DNA from: Bacilli bacterium
GTDB taxonomy: Bacteria > Bacillota_I > Bacilli_A > RF39 > UBA660
DNA: 23,685 nt
NCBI GenBank assembly: GCA_016296435.1
Contig: JAEDJI010000008.1
Location: forward strand, 1 to 23,685
Reading direction: 5' to 3'
Shown: positions 16,079-22,267 of the stretch, in pieces
Layout of the letters: every line of letters begins with the position of its first letter
Position numbering within the stretch: the first letter of the stretch is position 1
Program-made: the position numbers and the translations under genes
Notes under the pieces: generated by a model
What the model was told of the DNA's origin: nothing
What the model saw: only the letters and a program-made list of their open reading frames with translations
Database searches by the model: none

Positions 16079-16095
16079 TATTTCTTCTTTTTTTT
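16064..16095 (+). terminator. Intrinsic terminator of the SDR-truA unit
   Basis: The 9-bp stem AAGAGGAAA / TTTCTTCTT (one G-U, 8-nt loop) is followed by six T. The TAA stop lies in the loop. Confidence 0.75.
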
Positions 16096-16097
16096 CG

Positions 16098-16103
16098 TAT
16101 AAT
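16098..16103 (+). promoter_or_regulatory. Possible -10 box of tspO
   Basis: A perfect TATAAT sits between the preceding terminator and the tspO ribosome site GGTGAT. The -35 region falls in the terminator and is not recognisable. Confidence 0.4.
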
Positions 16104-16118
16104 AGTAATGGTGATATT

Positions 16119-16568
16119 GTGAATTATAAAAAACTTTTTATATGTGTTTTAATACCTGTTTTATTTGGAAGTATCATTGGTTTGTTTGTTAATACTGATA
16201 GTTATGATATTATTATAAAACCTGTGCTTTCTCCACCAAATTGGTTGTTTTCAATTATTTGGACTGTACTTTATGTGTTAATGGGAATTTCTAGTTATTT
16301 TATTTATAGAGATGATGGTTTTGATAGTGAAGCTTTTGGAGTTTATAAGTTACAACTTTTTGTTAATTTGATGTGGTCTATAATATTTTTCTTATTTAAG
16401 TTTTATTTAGTTTCATTTGTGTGGATTTTAATTCTTGATTTGCTTGTTATATATATGATAATTAAGTTTTATAAAGTAAATAAGATTGCTTCTTATTTGC
16501 AAATACCATATTTTTTGTGGATACTTTTTGCTAGTTATTTGAGTTTTGGTGTTTATCTACTTAATTAG
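16119..16568 (+). CDS. tspO: TspO/MBR-family (tryptophan-rich sensory) membrane protein
   Basis: TspO proteins are five-helix membrane proteins that bind porphyrins and related ligands; bacterial roles include stress sensing and tetrapyrrole handling. The 149-residue protein shows the family hallmark KPVLSPPNWLFSIIWTVLYV (34-53), with W42 and W48, and later a conserved segment FVNLMWSIIFFLFK. Five membrane segments are visible. It begins with GTG, with GGTGAT ending 4 nt upstream. It appears to be a single-gene unit between two terminators. No tetrapyrrole synthesis genes lie nearby, so its ligand is open. Confidence 0.9.
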   Translation: MNYKKLFICVLIPVLFGSIIGLFVNTDSYDIIIKPVLSPPNWLFSIIWTVLYVLMGISSYFIYRDDGFDSEAFGVYKLQLFVNLMWSIIFFLFKFYLVSFVWILILDLLVIYMIIKFYKVNKIASYLQIPYFLWILFASYLSFGVYLLN

Positions 16569-16608
16569 TTTTGGTCTTTGTTTTTTTAACAAAATATTTT
16601 ATGTATGA

Positions 16609-16650
16609 AAAAAGGAATATCTTTTGATTAGTTGTGGAATATTCCTTTTT
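16609..16650. terminator. Terminator behind tspO
   Basis: A 12-bp stem (AAAAAGGAATAT / ATATTCCTTTTT) with an 18-nt loop is followed by ATTTT on the plus strand. It lies between the convergent tspO and the small minus-strand gene and may serve both. Confidence 0.75.
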
Positions 16651-16684
16651 ATTTTATACTTTAGTATTTCTTTGATATAGGTGA

Positions 16685-16993
16685 TTACTCTATATTCTTT
16701 AATTGTTCTTCGACTTTTTTAATTGTTCTTTTTAATGTTTCAATGTCAATATAATTTTCAGTGAAAGGACTATTATTTTGTTTTGCTTGTTTGGAATTAA
16801 TATTTATTGTTACTCCTTTTATTTTTTCTTCTATTTCTTGTTGAAGTGCTCCGGTGGTACATAGGATTTGACCTAAGAGCATGAACCAATTTCCAATAGC
16901 ATTTTGTTCATTTGCAGTTAGATCGTCTGTAATAGACAAAGCTATTATGAAACAAATAGTTGTCCATAGTTTTGCATCGTTAGCAGTTCTCAT
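16685..16993 (-). CDS. Small conserved-looking hypothetical protein
   Basis: The function is unknown. The 102-residue protein starts with an amphipathic to hydrophobic stretch (NDAKLWTTICFIIALSITDD, 5-24), then NEQNAIGNWFMLLGQILCTTGAL (29-51), another hydrophobic helix. The tail is polar and ends in a predicted coiled coil (ETLKRTIKKVEEQLKNIE). The two hydrophobic segments could form a helical hairpin at the membrane. I have the impression of similar small proteins in uncultured Bacillota, but no named family. There is no Shine-Dalgarno. A TATAAA on the minus strand (17001-17006) lies only 7 nt before the ATG, so the message may be leaderless. The gene is divergent from the small membrane protein at 17062. 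Confidence 0.65.
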   Translation of the reverse strand: MRTANDAKLWTTICFIIALSITDDLTANEQNAIGNWFMLLGQILCTTGALQQEIEEKIKGVTININSKQAKQNNSPFTENYIDIETLKRTIKKVEEQLKNIE

Positions 16994-17013
16994 ATTTAAT
17001 TTTATAAATAATT

Positions 17014-17041
17014 TTGCAATTTATTAATATTATGTTATAAT
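17014..17041 (+). promoter_or_regulatory. Promoter of the small membrane protein at 17062
   Basis: TTGCAA (17014-17019) and TATAAT (17036-17041) are 16 bp apart, with TGT before the -10 (extended -10). Confidence 0.65.
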
Positions 17042-17061
17042 TTTTATGGTAGGTGAGTAAA

Positions 17062-17370
17062 GTGGATTTGTTATTTTTGGTTATACTTGTTATTATTGTT
17101 GCAATTGTTTTCCAAGATACAAAACGTTTAGTTTATTTAATTGGTATTCTTGAAGTATTTTTTAGACTTATTCATGGTATTGGTGACAGACTTGGTATTA
17201 CAGATTTAAATTCTTTTATTAATCAATATATACCAAGTTCTATTTTTTCGATACTTTCTAGTCATACTGATGGAATACTATATACTGTTTTATGTTGGGT
17301 AATTATTGGTATTCTTGCTATGTTTTTATTCTATTTAGTTAAGTATTTCTTTAGTGGAAAGAAATTATAA
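17062..17370 (+). CDS. Small two-helix membrane protein of unknown function
   Basis: The 102-residue product has an N-terminal membrane segment (about 2-16), an amphipathic middle with a conserved-looking FRLIHGIGDRLGITDLNSFI, and a C-terminal membrane segment (about 72-96) followed by a short basic tail (SGKKL). GTG 17062 is preferred because AGGTGA (17051-17056) lies 5 nt before it; GTG 17053 would add three residues and overlap that site. It has its own good promoter. Its last codons overlap those of the convergent small gene on the other strand by 6 bp through a shared TTATAA. No function is assigned. Confidence 0.7.
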   Translation: MDLLFLVILVIIVAIVFQDTKRLVYLIGILEVFFRLIHGIGDRLGITDLNSFINQYIPSSIFSILSSHTDGILYTVLCWVIIGILAMFLFYLVKYFFSGKKL

Positions 17371-17553
17371 TTTTATTTTCTTCTTTTTATAAATATATAA
17401 GATGCTTATTAGTATTATTGTACCAGTTAATGTTATTTCTACTGTGTCTTTTTTTTCTTGATGTATTACTTCTTGGGTTGTTTCAGCTTTTGTGTTTAGT
17501 GGAATAAGAATTGATGTAATTAATATAATAATTACGTATAATATTTTTTTTAT
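17365..17553 (-). CDS. 62-residue secreted/membrane peptide gene with AUA (non-canonical) start
   Basis: This open frame has a coherent protein layout but no ATG, GTG or TTG anywhere in it. Residues 1-23 read as a signal peptide (IKKILYVIIILITSILIPLN, then TKA with likely cleavage before E24). A polar stretch TTQEVIHQEKKDTVE follows, then a membrane segment starting LTGTIILISILYIY and a basic tail of four Lys, like a sortase-type or tail-anchor signal without a clear LPXTG. On the minus strand a ribosome site GAGAGTGAT (complement of 17557-17565) stands before ATC-ATA. The ATA occupies exactly the place of ATG in mscL (GGTGAT, ATT, ATG). A TGA lies in frame four codons before the ATC, so no upstream start exists. 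It is either a rare AUA start or a gene with its start codon mutated. Confidence 0.55.
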   Translation of the reverse strand: MKKILYVIIILITSILIPLNTKAETTQEVIHQEKKDTVEITLTGTIILISILYIYKKKKIKL

Positions 17554-17575
17554 GATATCACTCTCTTTTCATTTA

Positions 17576-17581
17576 ATTATA
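17576..17581 (-). promoter_or_regulatory. Possible -10 box of the 17365-17553 gene
   Basis: A perfect TATAAT on the minus strand lies about 10 nt upstream of the ribosome site. The -35 match is poor. It supports the idea that the frame is, or recently was, expressed. Confidence 0.4.
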
Positions 17582-17625
17582 TTAATGAATTATTTTTTGA
17601 TGAGTGGTGATTGTTAGGAGGTACT

Positions 17626-19914
17626 ATGTTAAGTGTTAAGCATATAGTTAAGAATTATAAAACGGGGGATTTTATTCAAAAGGCTTTGGATGATGTTAGC
17701 GTAAAGTTTAGAAGTAGTGAATTTGTTTGTATTCTTGGGTCTAGTGGTAGTGGCAAGACAACTTTCTTAAATATAATTGGCGGTCTTGATAAGTATGACA
17801 GTGGAGATTTAATTATAAATGGAAAGTCTACTAAAAGATTTAAAGATAGAGATTGGGATAGTTATAGGAATAATTCTGTAGGATTTATTTTTCAAAGTTA
17901 TAATTTGATTTCTCATATTAGTATTTTGAGTAATGTGGAACTTGGAATGACTCTTTCTGGTGTTTCAAGAAAAGAAAGAAAGGAAAAAGCACGTGATGCT
18001 CTTTGCCGAGTTGGGCTTTTGGATCATGCTAATAAGAAACCTAATCAGTTATCTGGTGGGCAAATGCAAAGGGTTGCTATTGCTCGTGCTTTGGTAAATG
18101 ATCCTGATATTATTTTAGCAGATGAGCCTACAGGTGCACTTGATTCTGTTACTAGTGTTCAAATTATGGATTTAATTAAGGAAATATCTAAGGATAAACT
18201 TGTTATTATGGTTACTCATAATAGTGAACTTGCCAAAGAATATTCGAGTAGAATTATTAGTTTGAAAGATGGAAAGATTGTTGATGATTCTAATCCTTAT
18301 GATGGAGATGATTCTAGTGTGTATAGTTTTAGAAAGACTTCGATGTCATTTATTACTGCTTTAAAGCTTTCTCTTACTAATATTATTACTAAAAAAGGTA
18401 GAACTTTACTTACATCTTTTGCTTCTTCGATAGGTATTATTGGTATTGCTCTTATTTTGTCTTTGTCTAATGGGTTTCAAGAAAAGATTGATGAGTTTGA
18501 AAGAGACTCTTTGTCTCAAATGCCTATTACTATAAGTGAACAGGCTATAGAGATGTCTGAGTTAATGAGTACTTCGGATAGTGATGAATATCATGAATAT
18601 ACAAGTGAGAAGTTTATAGTTCCAAAAGATGATACTTTAGATAAAGTTACTCATGTTAATAAAATTACTTCTTCATATGTTTCATATGTTTCTAATGTTG
18701 ATAAGTCTTTACTTGGAGGTATTTCTTATCTTAGAAGTACTAGTATAAATGTTGTTACTTATGATGGAGATGATTATCAATATGTAAATAATGCTAATTC
18801 CGGTATTGATAGTTATTCTTGGAGTGTTTTTCCTGATAATCCTAATAGTGGTGAAGGTGTTGTAGATAGTAATTATGATGTTCTTATGGGTAAGATTGAT
18901 ACGAGTGTTCCTGGACTTATTCTAGTTGTTGATAAGTATAATCAAGTTGATAAGAATACTTTGAGGTCTCTTGGTTTTGATGTTTCTAAAAATGTAAATT
19001 TTAATGATTTGTTGTCTAAAGAGTTTAAGGTTATTTTTAATGATTCATTTTATCAATTTAATAATGGTTATTATATGATGGGAACTGATTATAAAAAAAT
19101 GTATAATGATGATGATAGTATGAGTATTAAGATTCAGGCAATTATTCGTTGTAAAAAGGATAAGGAAATGTTGTCTGTTAATAGTGGTGTTTTATATACT
19201 TCATCGCTTGTTGATAGAATAATTGAGGTTAATAAGAATTCTAAGATTGTTAATGATCAAAAAAGAAGTGATTATAATATTTTGACTCTTCAGAAATTTG
19301 ATGATAGTGCTACTAAAGAAAGTGTTCTTGGATATTTAGGTGATGATAGTGTTCCTAGTTATATAATGCTTTATCCAAAGGATTTTGATGCTAAAGAGAA
19401 GATTTTATCTTATTTGGATAAGTATAATGATGGTAAGAGTGATAATGATAAGATTTTATATACTGATATGGCTAATATGATTAGTTCGCTTTCTGGTAGT
19501 ATAATGGATGCTATTACGCTAGTGCTTATTGCATTTAGTTCTATTTCTTTGATTGTTTCTAGTATAATGATTGGTATTATTACTTATATTAGTGTTTTGG
19601 AACGTACAAAAGAGATTGGTATACTTCGTGCACTTGGTGCTAGGAAAAAGGATATAACTAGAGTGTTTAATTCTGAAACTTTTATTATAGGTATTTCTAG
19701 TGGTCTTATTGGAATAGGTATTGCACTTCTTCTTAATGTTCCTATTAATGATATAATATATAAGTTGTCTGATTTGAGGAATGTTGCTAGTCTTAGTTTT
19801 GGACATGCTATTATACTTATTAGTGTTAGTATTATTCTTACTTTAATAGGGGGATTTATTCCAGCAAAGATAGCCAGTAAGAAGGATCCTGTTGTTGCTC
19901 TTAGAAGTGAATAG
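17626..19914 (+). CDS. ABC transporter, ATPase fused to FtsX-type permease (MacB/antimicrobial-peptide type)
   Basis: The 762-residue protein joins a complete nucleotide-binding domain to an FtsX/MacB-like permease. The ATPase has Walker A GSSGSGKT (38-45), the Q-loop FIFQS (86-90), signature LSGGQ (141-145), Walker B IILADEP (161-167) and H197. The permease has TM1 at about 258-282, a large outer domain of some 360 residues, and three C-terminal membrane helices ending in the family's [16 protein letters not shown]. Such mechanotransmission-type transporters drive outer proteins, expel peptides or confer peptide-antibiotic resistance. AGGAGGT (17616-17622) sets ATG 17626; an in-frame TTG at 17611 would include that site. 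There is no two-component system or accessory protein next to it, so the substrate is unknown. It is a single-gene unit with a terminator behind it. Confidence 0.93.
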   Translation: MLSVKHIVKNYKTGDFIQKALDDVSVKFRSSEFVCILGSSGSGKTTFLNIIGGLDKYDSGDLIINGKSTKRFKDRDWDSYRNNSVGFIFQSYNLISHISILSNVELGMTLSGVSRKERKEKARDALCRVGLLDHANKKPNQLSGGQMQRVAIARALVNDPDIILADEPTGALDSVTSVQIMDLIKEISKDKLVIMVTHNSELAKEYSSRIISLKDGKIVDDSNPYDGDDSSVYSFRKTSMSFITALKLSLTNIITKKGRTLLTSFASSIGIIGIALILSLSNGFQEKIDEFERDSLSQMPITISEQAIEMSELMSTSDSDEYHEYTSEKFIVPKDDTLDKVTHVNKITSSYVSYVSNVDKSLLGGISYLRSTSINVVTYDGDDYQYVNNANSGIDSYSWSVFPDNPNSGEGVVDSNYDVLMGKIDTSVPGLILVVDKYNQVDKNTLRSLGFDVSKNVNFNDLLSKEFKVIFNDSFYQFNNGYYMMGTDYKKMYNDDDSMSIKIQAIIRCKKDKEMLSVNSGVLYTSSLVDRIIEVNKNSKIVNDQKRSDYNILTLQKFDDSATKESVLGYLGDDSVPSYIMLYPKDFDAKEKILSYLDKYNDGKSDNDKILYTDMANMISSLSGSIMDAITLVLIAFSSISLIVSSIMIGIITYISVLERTKEIGILRALGARKKDITRVFNSETFIIGISSGLIGIGIALLLNVPINDIIYKLSDLRNVASLSFGHAIILISVSIILTLIGGFIPAKIASKKDPVVALRSE

Positions 19915-19922
19915 ATAAAAAG

Positions 19923-19955
19923 AAAGAAACCATTAAATTATTTGGTTTCTTTTTA
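19923..19955. terminator. Bidirectional terminator behind the ABC transporter
   Basis: The 10-bp stem AAAGAAACCA / TGGTTTCTTT with a 10-nt loop has T-rich tails in both directions (TTA on plus; the complement of AGATAAAAAG on minus). It lies between two convergent genes. Confidence 0.8.
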
Positions 19956-19966
19956 GTACTCTAAGT

Positions 19967-20485
19967 TTAATTTTTTCTTTTGGTTTTGTGTTGTGTTTTA
20001 GTGCATTCGTATTTTATATTATATTTTTCTTTTAATATTTCAGTCATATCTTTATATATTTCTATAGCATCATCATATTTTTCTTTTTTTATTGCGTTAA
20101 TAGCGGGATATATTCTAAGATATAGCATACTTCTTGCAATAATTTCTTTTTGTTCATCTTGGTATATATTTTTACATATTTGTGGTCCAATTGCATCATA
20201 TTCTTCGAGTAGTGGTGCACAGTTTTCATCATTTTTCATTATATTGTCTCTAAATGCTCTTAGTGTTTCTAAAACATAGCAGTTATCAGGTTCATTTAGT
20301 ATGTCACACATAGCAGTAGTCAAATAACAAGCGCTAGAACTCTCGTTTTTCTTTTCAAAATGATTGTTACAGCTTCTTTCCTCAGGACTTACATATATTC
20401 CTTTTTTAGTACATCTATAACCTCTCCATGAAGAGTCTTTCATATCTAACCATATACAGTCTGAACATTGCCATGGGTATCCCAT
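19967..20485 (-). CDS. Zinc-ribbon protein with CYLTTA (CFI-box-like) domain
   Basis: The exact function is unknown. The 172-residue protein begins with a four-cysteine ribbon: CSDC (7-10), YRC with C25, and SC with C39 just before NHFE. A second part begins SACYLTTAMCDILNEPDNCY and continues LETLRAFRDNIM; it resembles the short Cys-Phe/Tyr-Ile/Leu-x-Thr-Ala (CFI-box) domain often found at the end of unrelated bacterial proteins. The C-terminus is helical and basic (KTQHKTKRKN). AAAAAGGAGTG lies 5 nt before ATG 20483-20485. It has a strong own promoter. It may bind zinc and a nucleic acid or protein partner, which is inference from the ribbon and the basic tail. Confidence 0.7.
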   Translation of the reverse strand: MGYPWQCSDCIWLDMKDSSWRGYRCTKKGIYVSPEERSCNNHFEKKNESSSACYLTTAMCDILNEPDNCYVLETLRAFRDNIMKNDENCAPLLEEYDAIGPQICKNIYQDEQKEIIARSMLYLRIYPAINAIKKEKYDDAIEIYKDMTEILKEKYNIKYECTKTQHKTKRKN

Positions 20486-20510
20486 TTTATCACTCCTTTT
20501 TCGATTTCAT

Positions 20511-20539
20511 ATTATAGCATATTTTTCTATTCTTGACAA
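20511..20539 (-). promoter_or_regulatory. Promoter of the zinc-ribbon gene
   Basis: On the minus strand TTGTCA (complement of 20534-20539) and TATAAT (complement of 20511-20516) are 17 bp apart, with TGC before the -10 (extended -10). Confidence 0.8.
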
Positions 20540-20545
20540 TATAAT
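20540..20545 (+). promoter_or_regulatory. Possible -10 box of the gene at 20560
   Basis: TATAAT directly adjoins the -35 of the divergent promoter and lies 14 nt before the ATG at 20560. No clear -35 is seen. The TTGACA at 20533-20538 is too close to serve it. Confidence 0.4.
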
Positions 20546-20559
20546 TAGGTGGTGATTAT

Positions 20560-21039
20560 ATGAAAGACTGTAGGTATGTTGATGGTGATTTTATCATTAA
20601 GTATTGTATTAGTGATGGCAAATTGTTTGTTTATTATAAAGATGGAAGAGTCGATAGTTTTATATATGATGTTACATTAGAGAAAAAGGTTGTTATTAAA
20701 ATGAAAAAACAACTTGTAGAAAATGTTATGTTTAAGAAAATGAGAAAAAGGGATAAGTATTTGTCTTTGATTAATTTTTATATTTTAGTTTTGTTTTCTT
20801 TTGTGCAATATTCTTCTTTTATTGATGAGATTAATTTAGAAAATGGTTTTTGTTTTTTTGGTGTATGTGGAATTACTTTGTATGATTTATATTATTATAT
20901 AAAGAATGATTCTATGCTTTCTGAGATTATTAAGGATGAATATTTTTTGAATAATATAGATGGTGTAGTTAGTTTTGATGTTAATAATCTTGATAATTAT
21001 AGTATAAAAGATTTAAAATGTTTAAAGCAAGGAAAGTAG
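20560..21039 (+). CDS. Two-helix membrane protein, paralog of the next gene
   Basis: The function is unknown. The 159-residue protein has a cytoplasmic-looking N-terminal domain with alternating strands (KLFVYYKDGRVDSFIYDV, 21-38) and then a basic stretch. Two membrane segments lie at about 67-85 and 97-114, and a polar C-terminus contains KDEYFLNNID. The same plan and several matching positions (basic helix before TM1, FGV in TM2, Lys-Asp-x-Tyr, Asn-Asn-Ile-Asp) recur in the gene at 21093, so the two arose by duplication and have diverged. GGTGGTGAT before the ATG is a good ribosome site. It is divergent from the zinc-ribbon gene. Confidence 0.72.
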   Translation: MKDCRYVDGDFIIKYCISDGKLFVYYKDGRVDSFIYDVTLEKKVVIKMKKQLVENVMFKKMRKRDKYLSLINFYILVLFSFVQYSSFIDEINLENGFCFFGVCGITLYDLYYYIKNDSMLSEIIKDEYFLNNIDGVVSFDVNNLDNYSIKDLKCLKQGK

Positions 21040-21046
21040 ATGTTTC

Positions 21047-21075
21047 TTGTATTATTTATATTTAGGGTATATAAT
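21047..21075 (+). promoter_or_regulatory. Candidate promoter of the gene at 21093
   Basis: TTGTAT (21047-21052) and TATAAT (21070-21075) are 17 bp apart. The ribosome site GAGGGGAT and the start codon follow. Confidence 0.5.
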
Positions 21076-21092
21076 GTAGTTGAGGGGATAGT

Positions 21093-21698
21093 ATGATTGA
21101 TTGTAGTGATAGTAAAAGAGAAAATCGAGATAGTTTTATAGAATTTTATGAAAAGGAAAATGGCAAGATAAAGTTTTATACTCGTTATGGGGAATTTTTG
21201 CTTGATGATAATTTGGATAATTTAGCAAAAATTAAGATGGTTATGGATAAACAAGCATGTGTAAATGCTAGTTTTACTAAGAAAAGATTTGGAGAGTTTT
21301 TACTAGGGATTTTTTTGTTTCCCTATTTTTCATATGCATTTGATTCTTCTTTTGATGTTTTTAGTGATAGTACTTTGTTTAATATCATTTTTTTCGGTGT
21401 TAGCGTTAGTGCTCTTATTACTGATATGTATTGTGTTTTATCTAGAGGTAAGATGAGTAGTGAGTGCTTAAAAGATAGTTATTATGTTAATAATATTGAT
21501 TATATTAATTATCATATTAATGATGAGAGTGTTAGTAAGTTATTCGAGGGACTTGATTCTTTTAAGGATGAGAATGGTAAATTATATCTTGATATGAATA
21601 CTGTTGATATGATGAGGCTTTCTGATTTGATTAAACTTAAAATTATAATTGAACAGGATATGGAGGATAGAAAGGATGAATATACTAAGAAGAGGTGA
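21093..21698 (+). CDS. Two-helix membrane protein, paralog of the preceding gene
   Basis: The function is unknown. The 201-residue protein has a strand-rich N-terminal part (KIKFYTRYGEFLLDDN, 25-40), a basic segment (KIKMVMDKQ, then TKKRF), two membrane segments (about 68-83 and 95-115) and a longer polar C-terminus. KDSYYVNNID at 127-136 corresponds to KDEYFLNNID of the gene at 20560. It is about 40 residues longer at the C-terminus, with a charged, probably helical tail (MEDRKDEYTKKR). GAGGGGAT precedes the ATG. Its TGA falls within the ribosome site of the nitroreductase, so the two are likely co-expressed. Confidence 0.72.
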   Translation: MIDCSDSKRENRDSFIEFYEKENGKIKFYTRYGEFLLDDNLDNLAKIKMVMDKQACVNASFTKKRFGEFLLGIFLFPYFSYAFDSSFDVFSDSTLFNIIFFGVSVSALITDMYCVLSRGKMSSECLKDSYYVNNIDYINYHINDESVSKLFEGLDSFKDENGKLYLDMNTVDMMRLSDLIKLKIIIEQDMEDRKDEYTKKR

Positions 21699-21706
21699 TT
21701 ATTTTT

Positions 21707-22219
21707 ATGGATTTTGATTTAGTAGTTAATTCTAGAAGAAGTATTAGAAAGTTTACTGATGATGTTGTTAGTGATTCTGATATTTTGAAGATAATTGAAT
21801 GTGGTATAAAGGCACCTTCTGCTAAGAATAGACAACCATGGAGAGTTAAGGTTGTTTCTTTAAAGGATAAAGATATGATTGCTAGTTTTTTAGAAAGTAA
21901 AAAAAGTGATGATGATATTAGTGTTTTAAATACTGCGAATGTTATTAGGGAAGCAAATAAACTTATTTTAGTGTTTGCGACTCCTTCGTATAATAAGAAT
22001 GATGTTTTATCAATTGGTGCTTTTATAGAAAATATGTGTTTAAAGGCAACTGAAATGGGACTTGGTAGTTTGTGGATTGCTAATACTGATAAAGTTAATT
22101 ATTTAATTAAAGATTATTTTGAAGTAGATATGGATATGATTTCTTGTGTTGCGATAGGATATAAAAATCAAGAGGTGCATGCTAGACCTAGAAAGAGTAT
22201 AGATGAGATTGTTTTATAG
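21707..22219 (+). CDS. Nitroreductase-family FMN oxidoreductase
   Basis: This family comprises homodimeric flavoproteins that reduce quinones, nitro compounds or other electron acceptors with NAD(P)H. The 170-residue protein has the FMN-phosphate motif SRRSIRKFTD (10-19), APSAKNRQPWR in the first third, the CLKATEMGLGSLWIA segment that lines the dimer interface, and the C-terminal VAIGY followed by the conserved ARPRKSIDEI. It is at the short end for the family (170-220). ATG 21707 is chosen, with AGAGGTGAT ending 7 nt upstream; GTG 21695, overlapping the previous stop, is a possible alternative that adds four residues. The physiological substrate is not evident. Confidence 0.92.
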   Translation: MDFDLVVNSRRSIRKFTDDVVSDSDILKIIECGIKAPSAKNRQPWRVKVVSLKDKDMIASFLESKKSDDDISVLNTANVIREANKLILVFATPSYNKNDVLSIGAFIENMCLKATEMGLGSLWIANTDKVNYLIKDYFEVDMDMISCVAIGYKNQEVHARPRKSIDEIVL

Positions 22220-22246
22220 GATTGTGCTATTTTTTTAATTTTTTCA

Positions 22247-22252
22247 TATAAT
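22247..22252 (+). promoter_or_regulatory. Possible -10 box of the LysM gene
   Basis: TATAAT lies 15 nt before the start codon at 22268. TTGTGC at 22222-22227 is the best -35 candidate, but the 19-bp spacing is long. Confidence 0.4.
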
Positions 22253-22267
22253 TTATTGGTGATTTTT

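Noticed and set aside
17365..17553. LPXTG sortase substrate call for the 62-residue peptide.
   Set aside because: The tail has LTG, a hydrophobic helix and Lys4, but Pro is missing and no sortase gene is in the window, so only a membrane or anchor-like tail can be stated.
20533..20545. TTGACA followed by TATAAT on the plus strand as a promoter for the gene at 20560.
   Set aside because: The two hexamers are about 1 bp apart, so they cannot act as one promoter; the TTGACA complement contributes to the minus-strand -35 instead.
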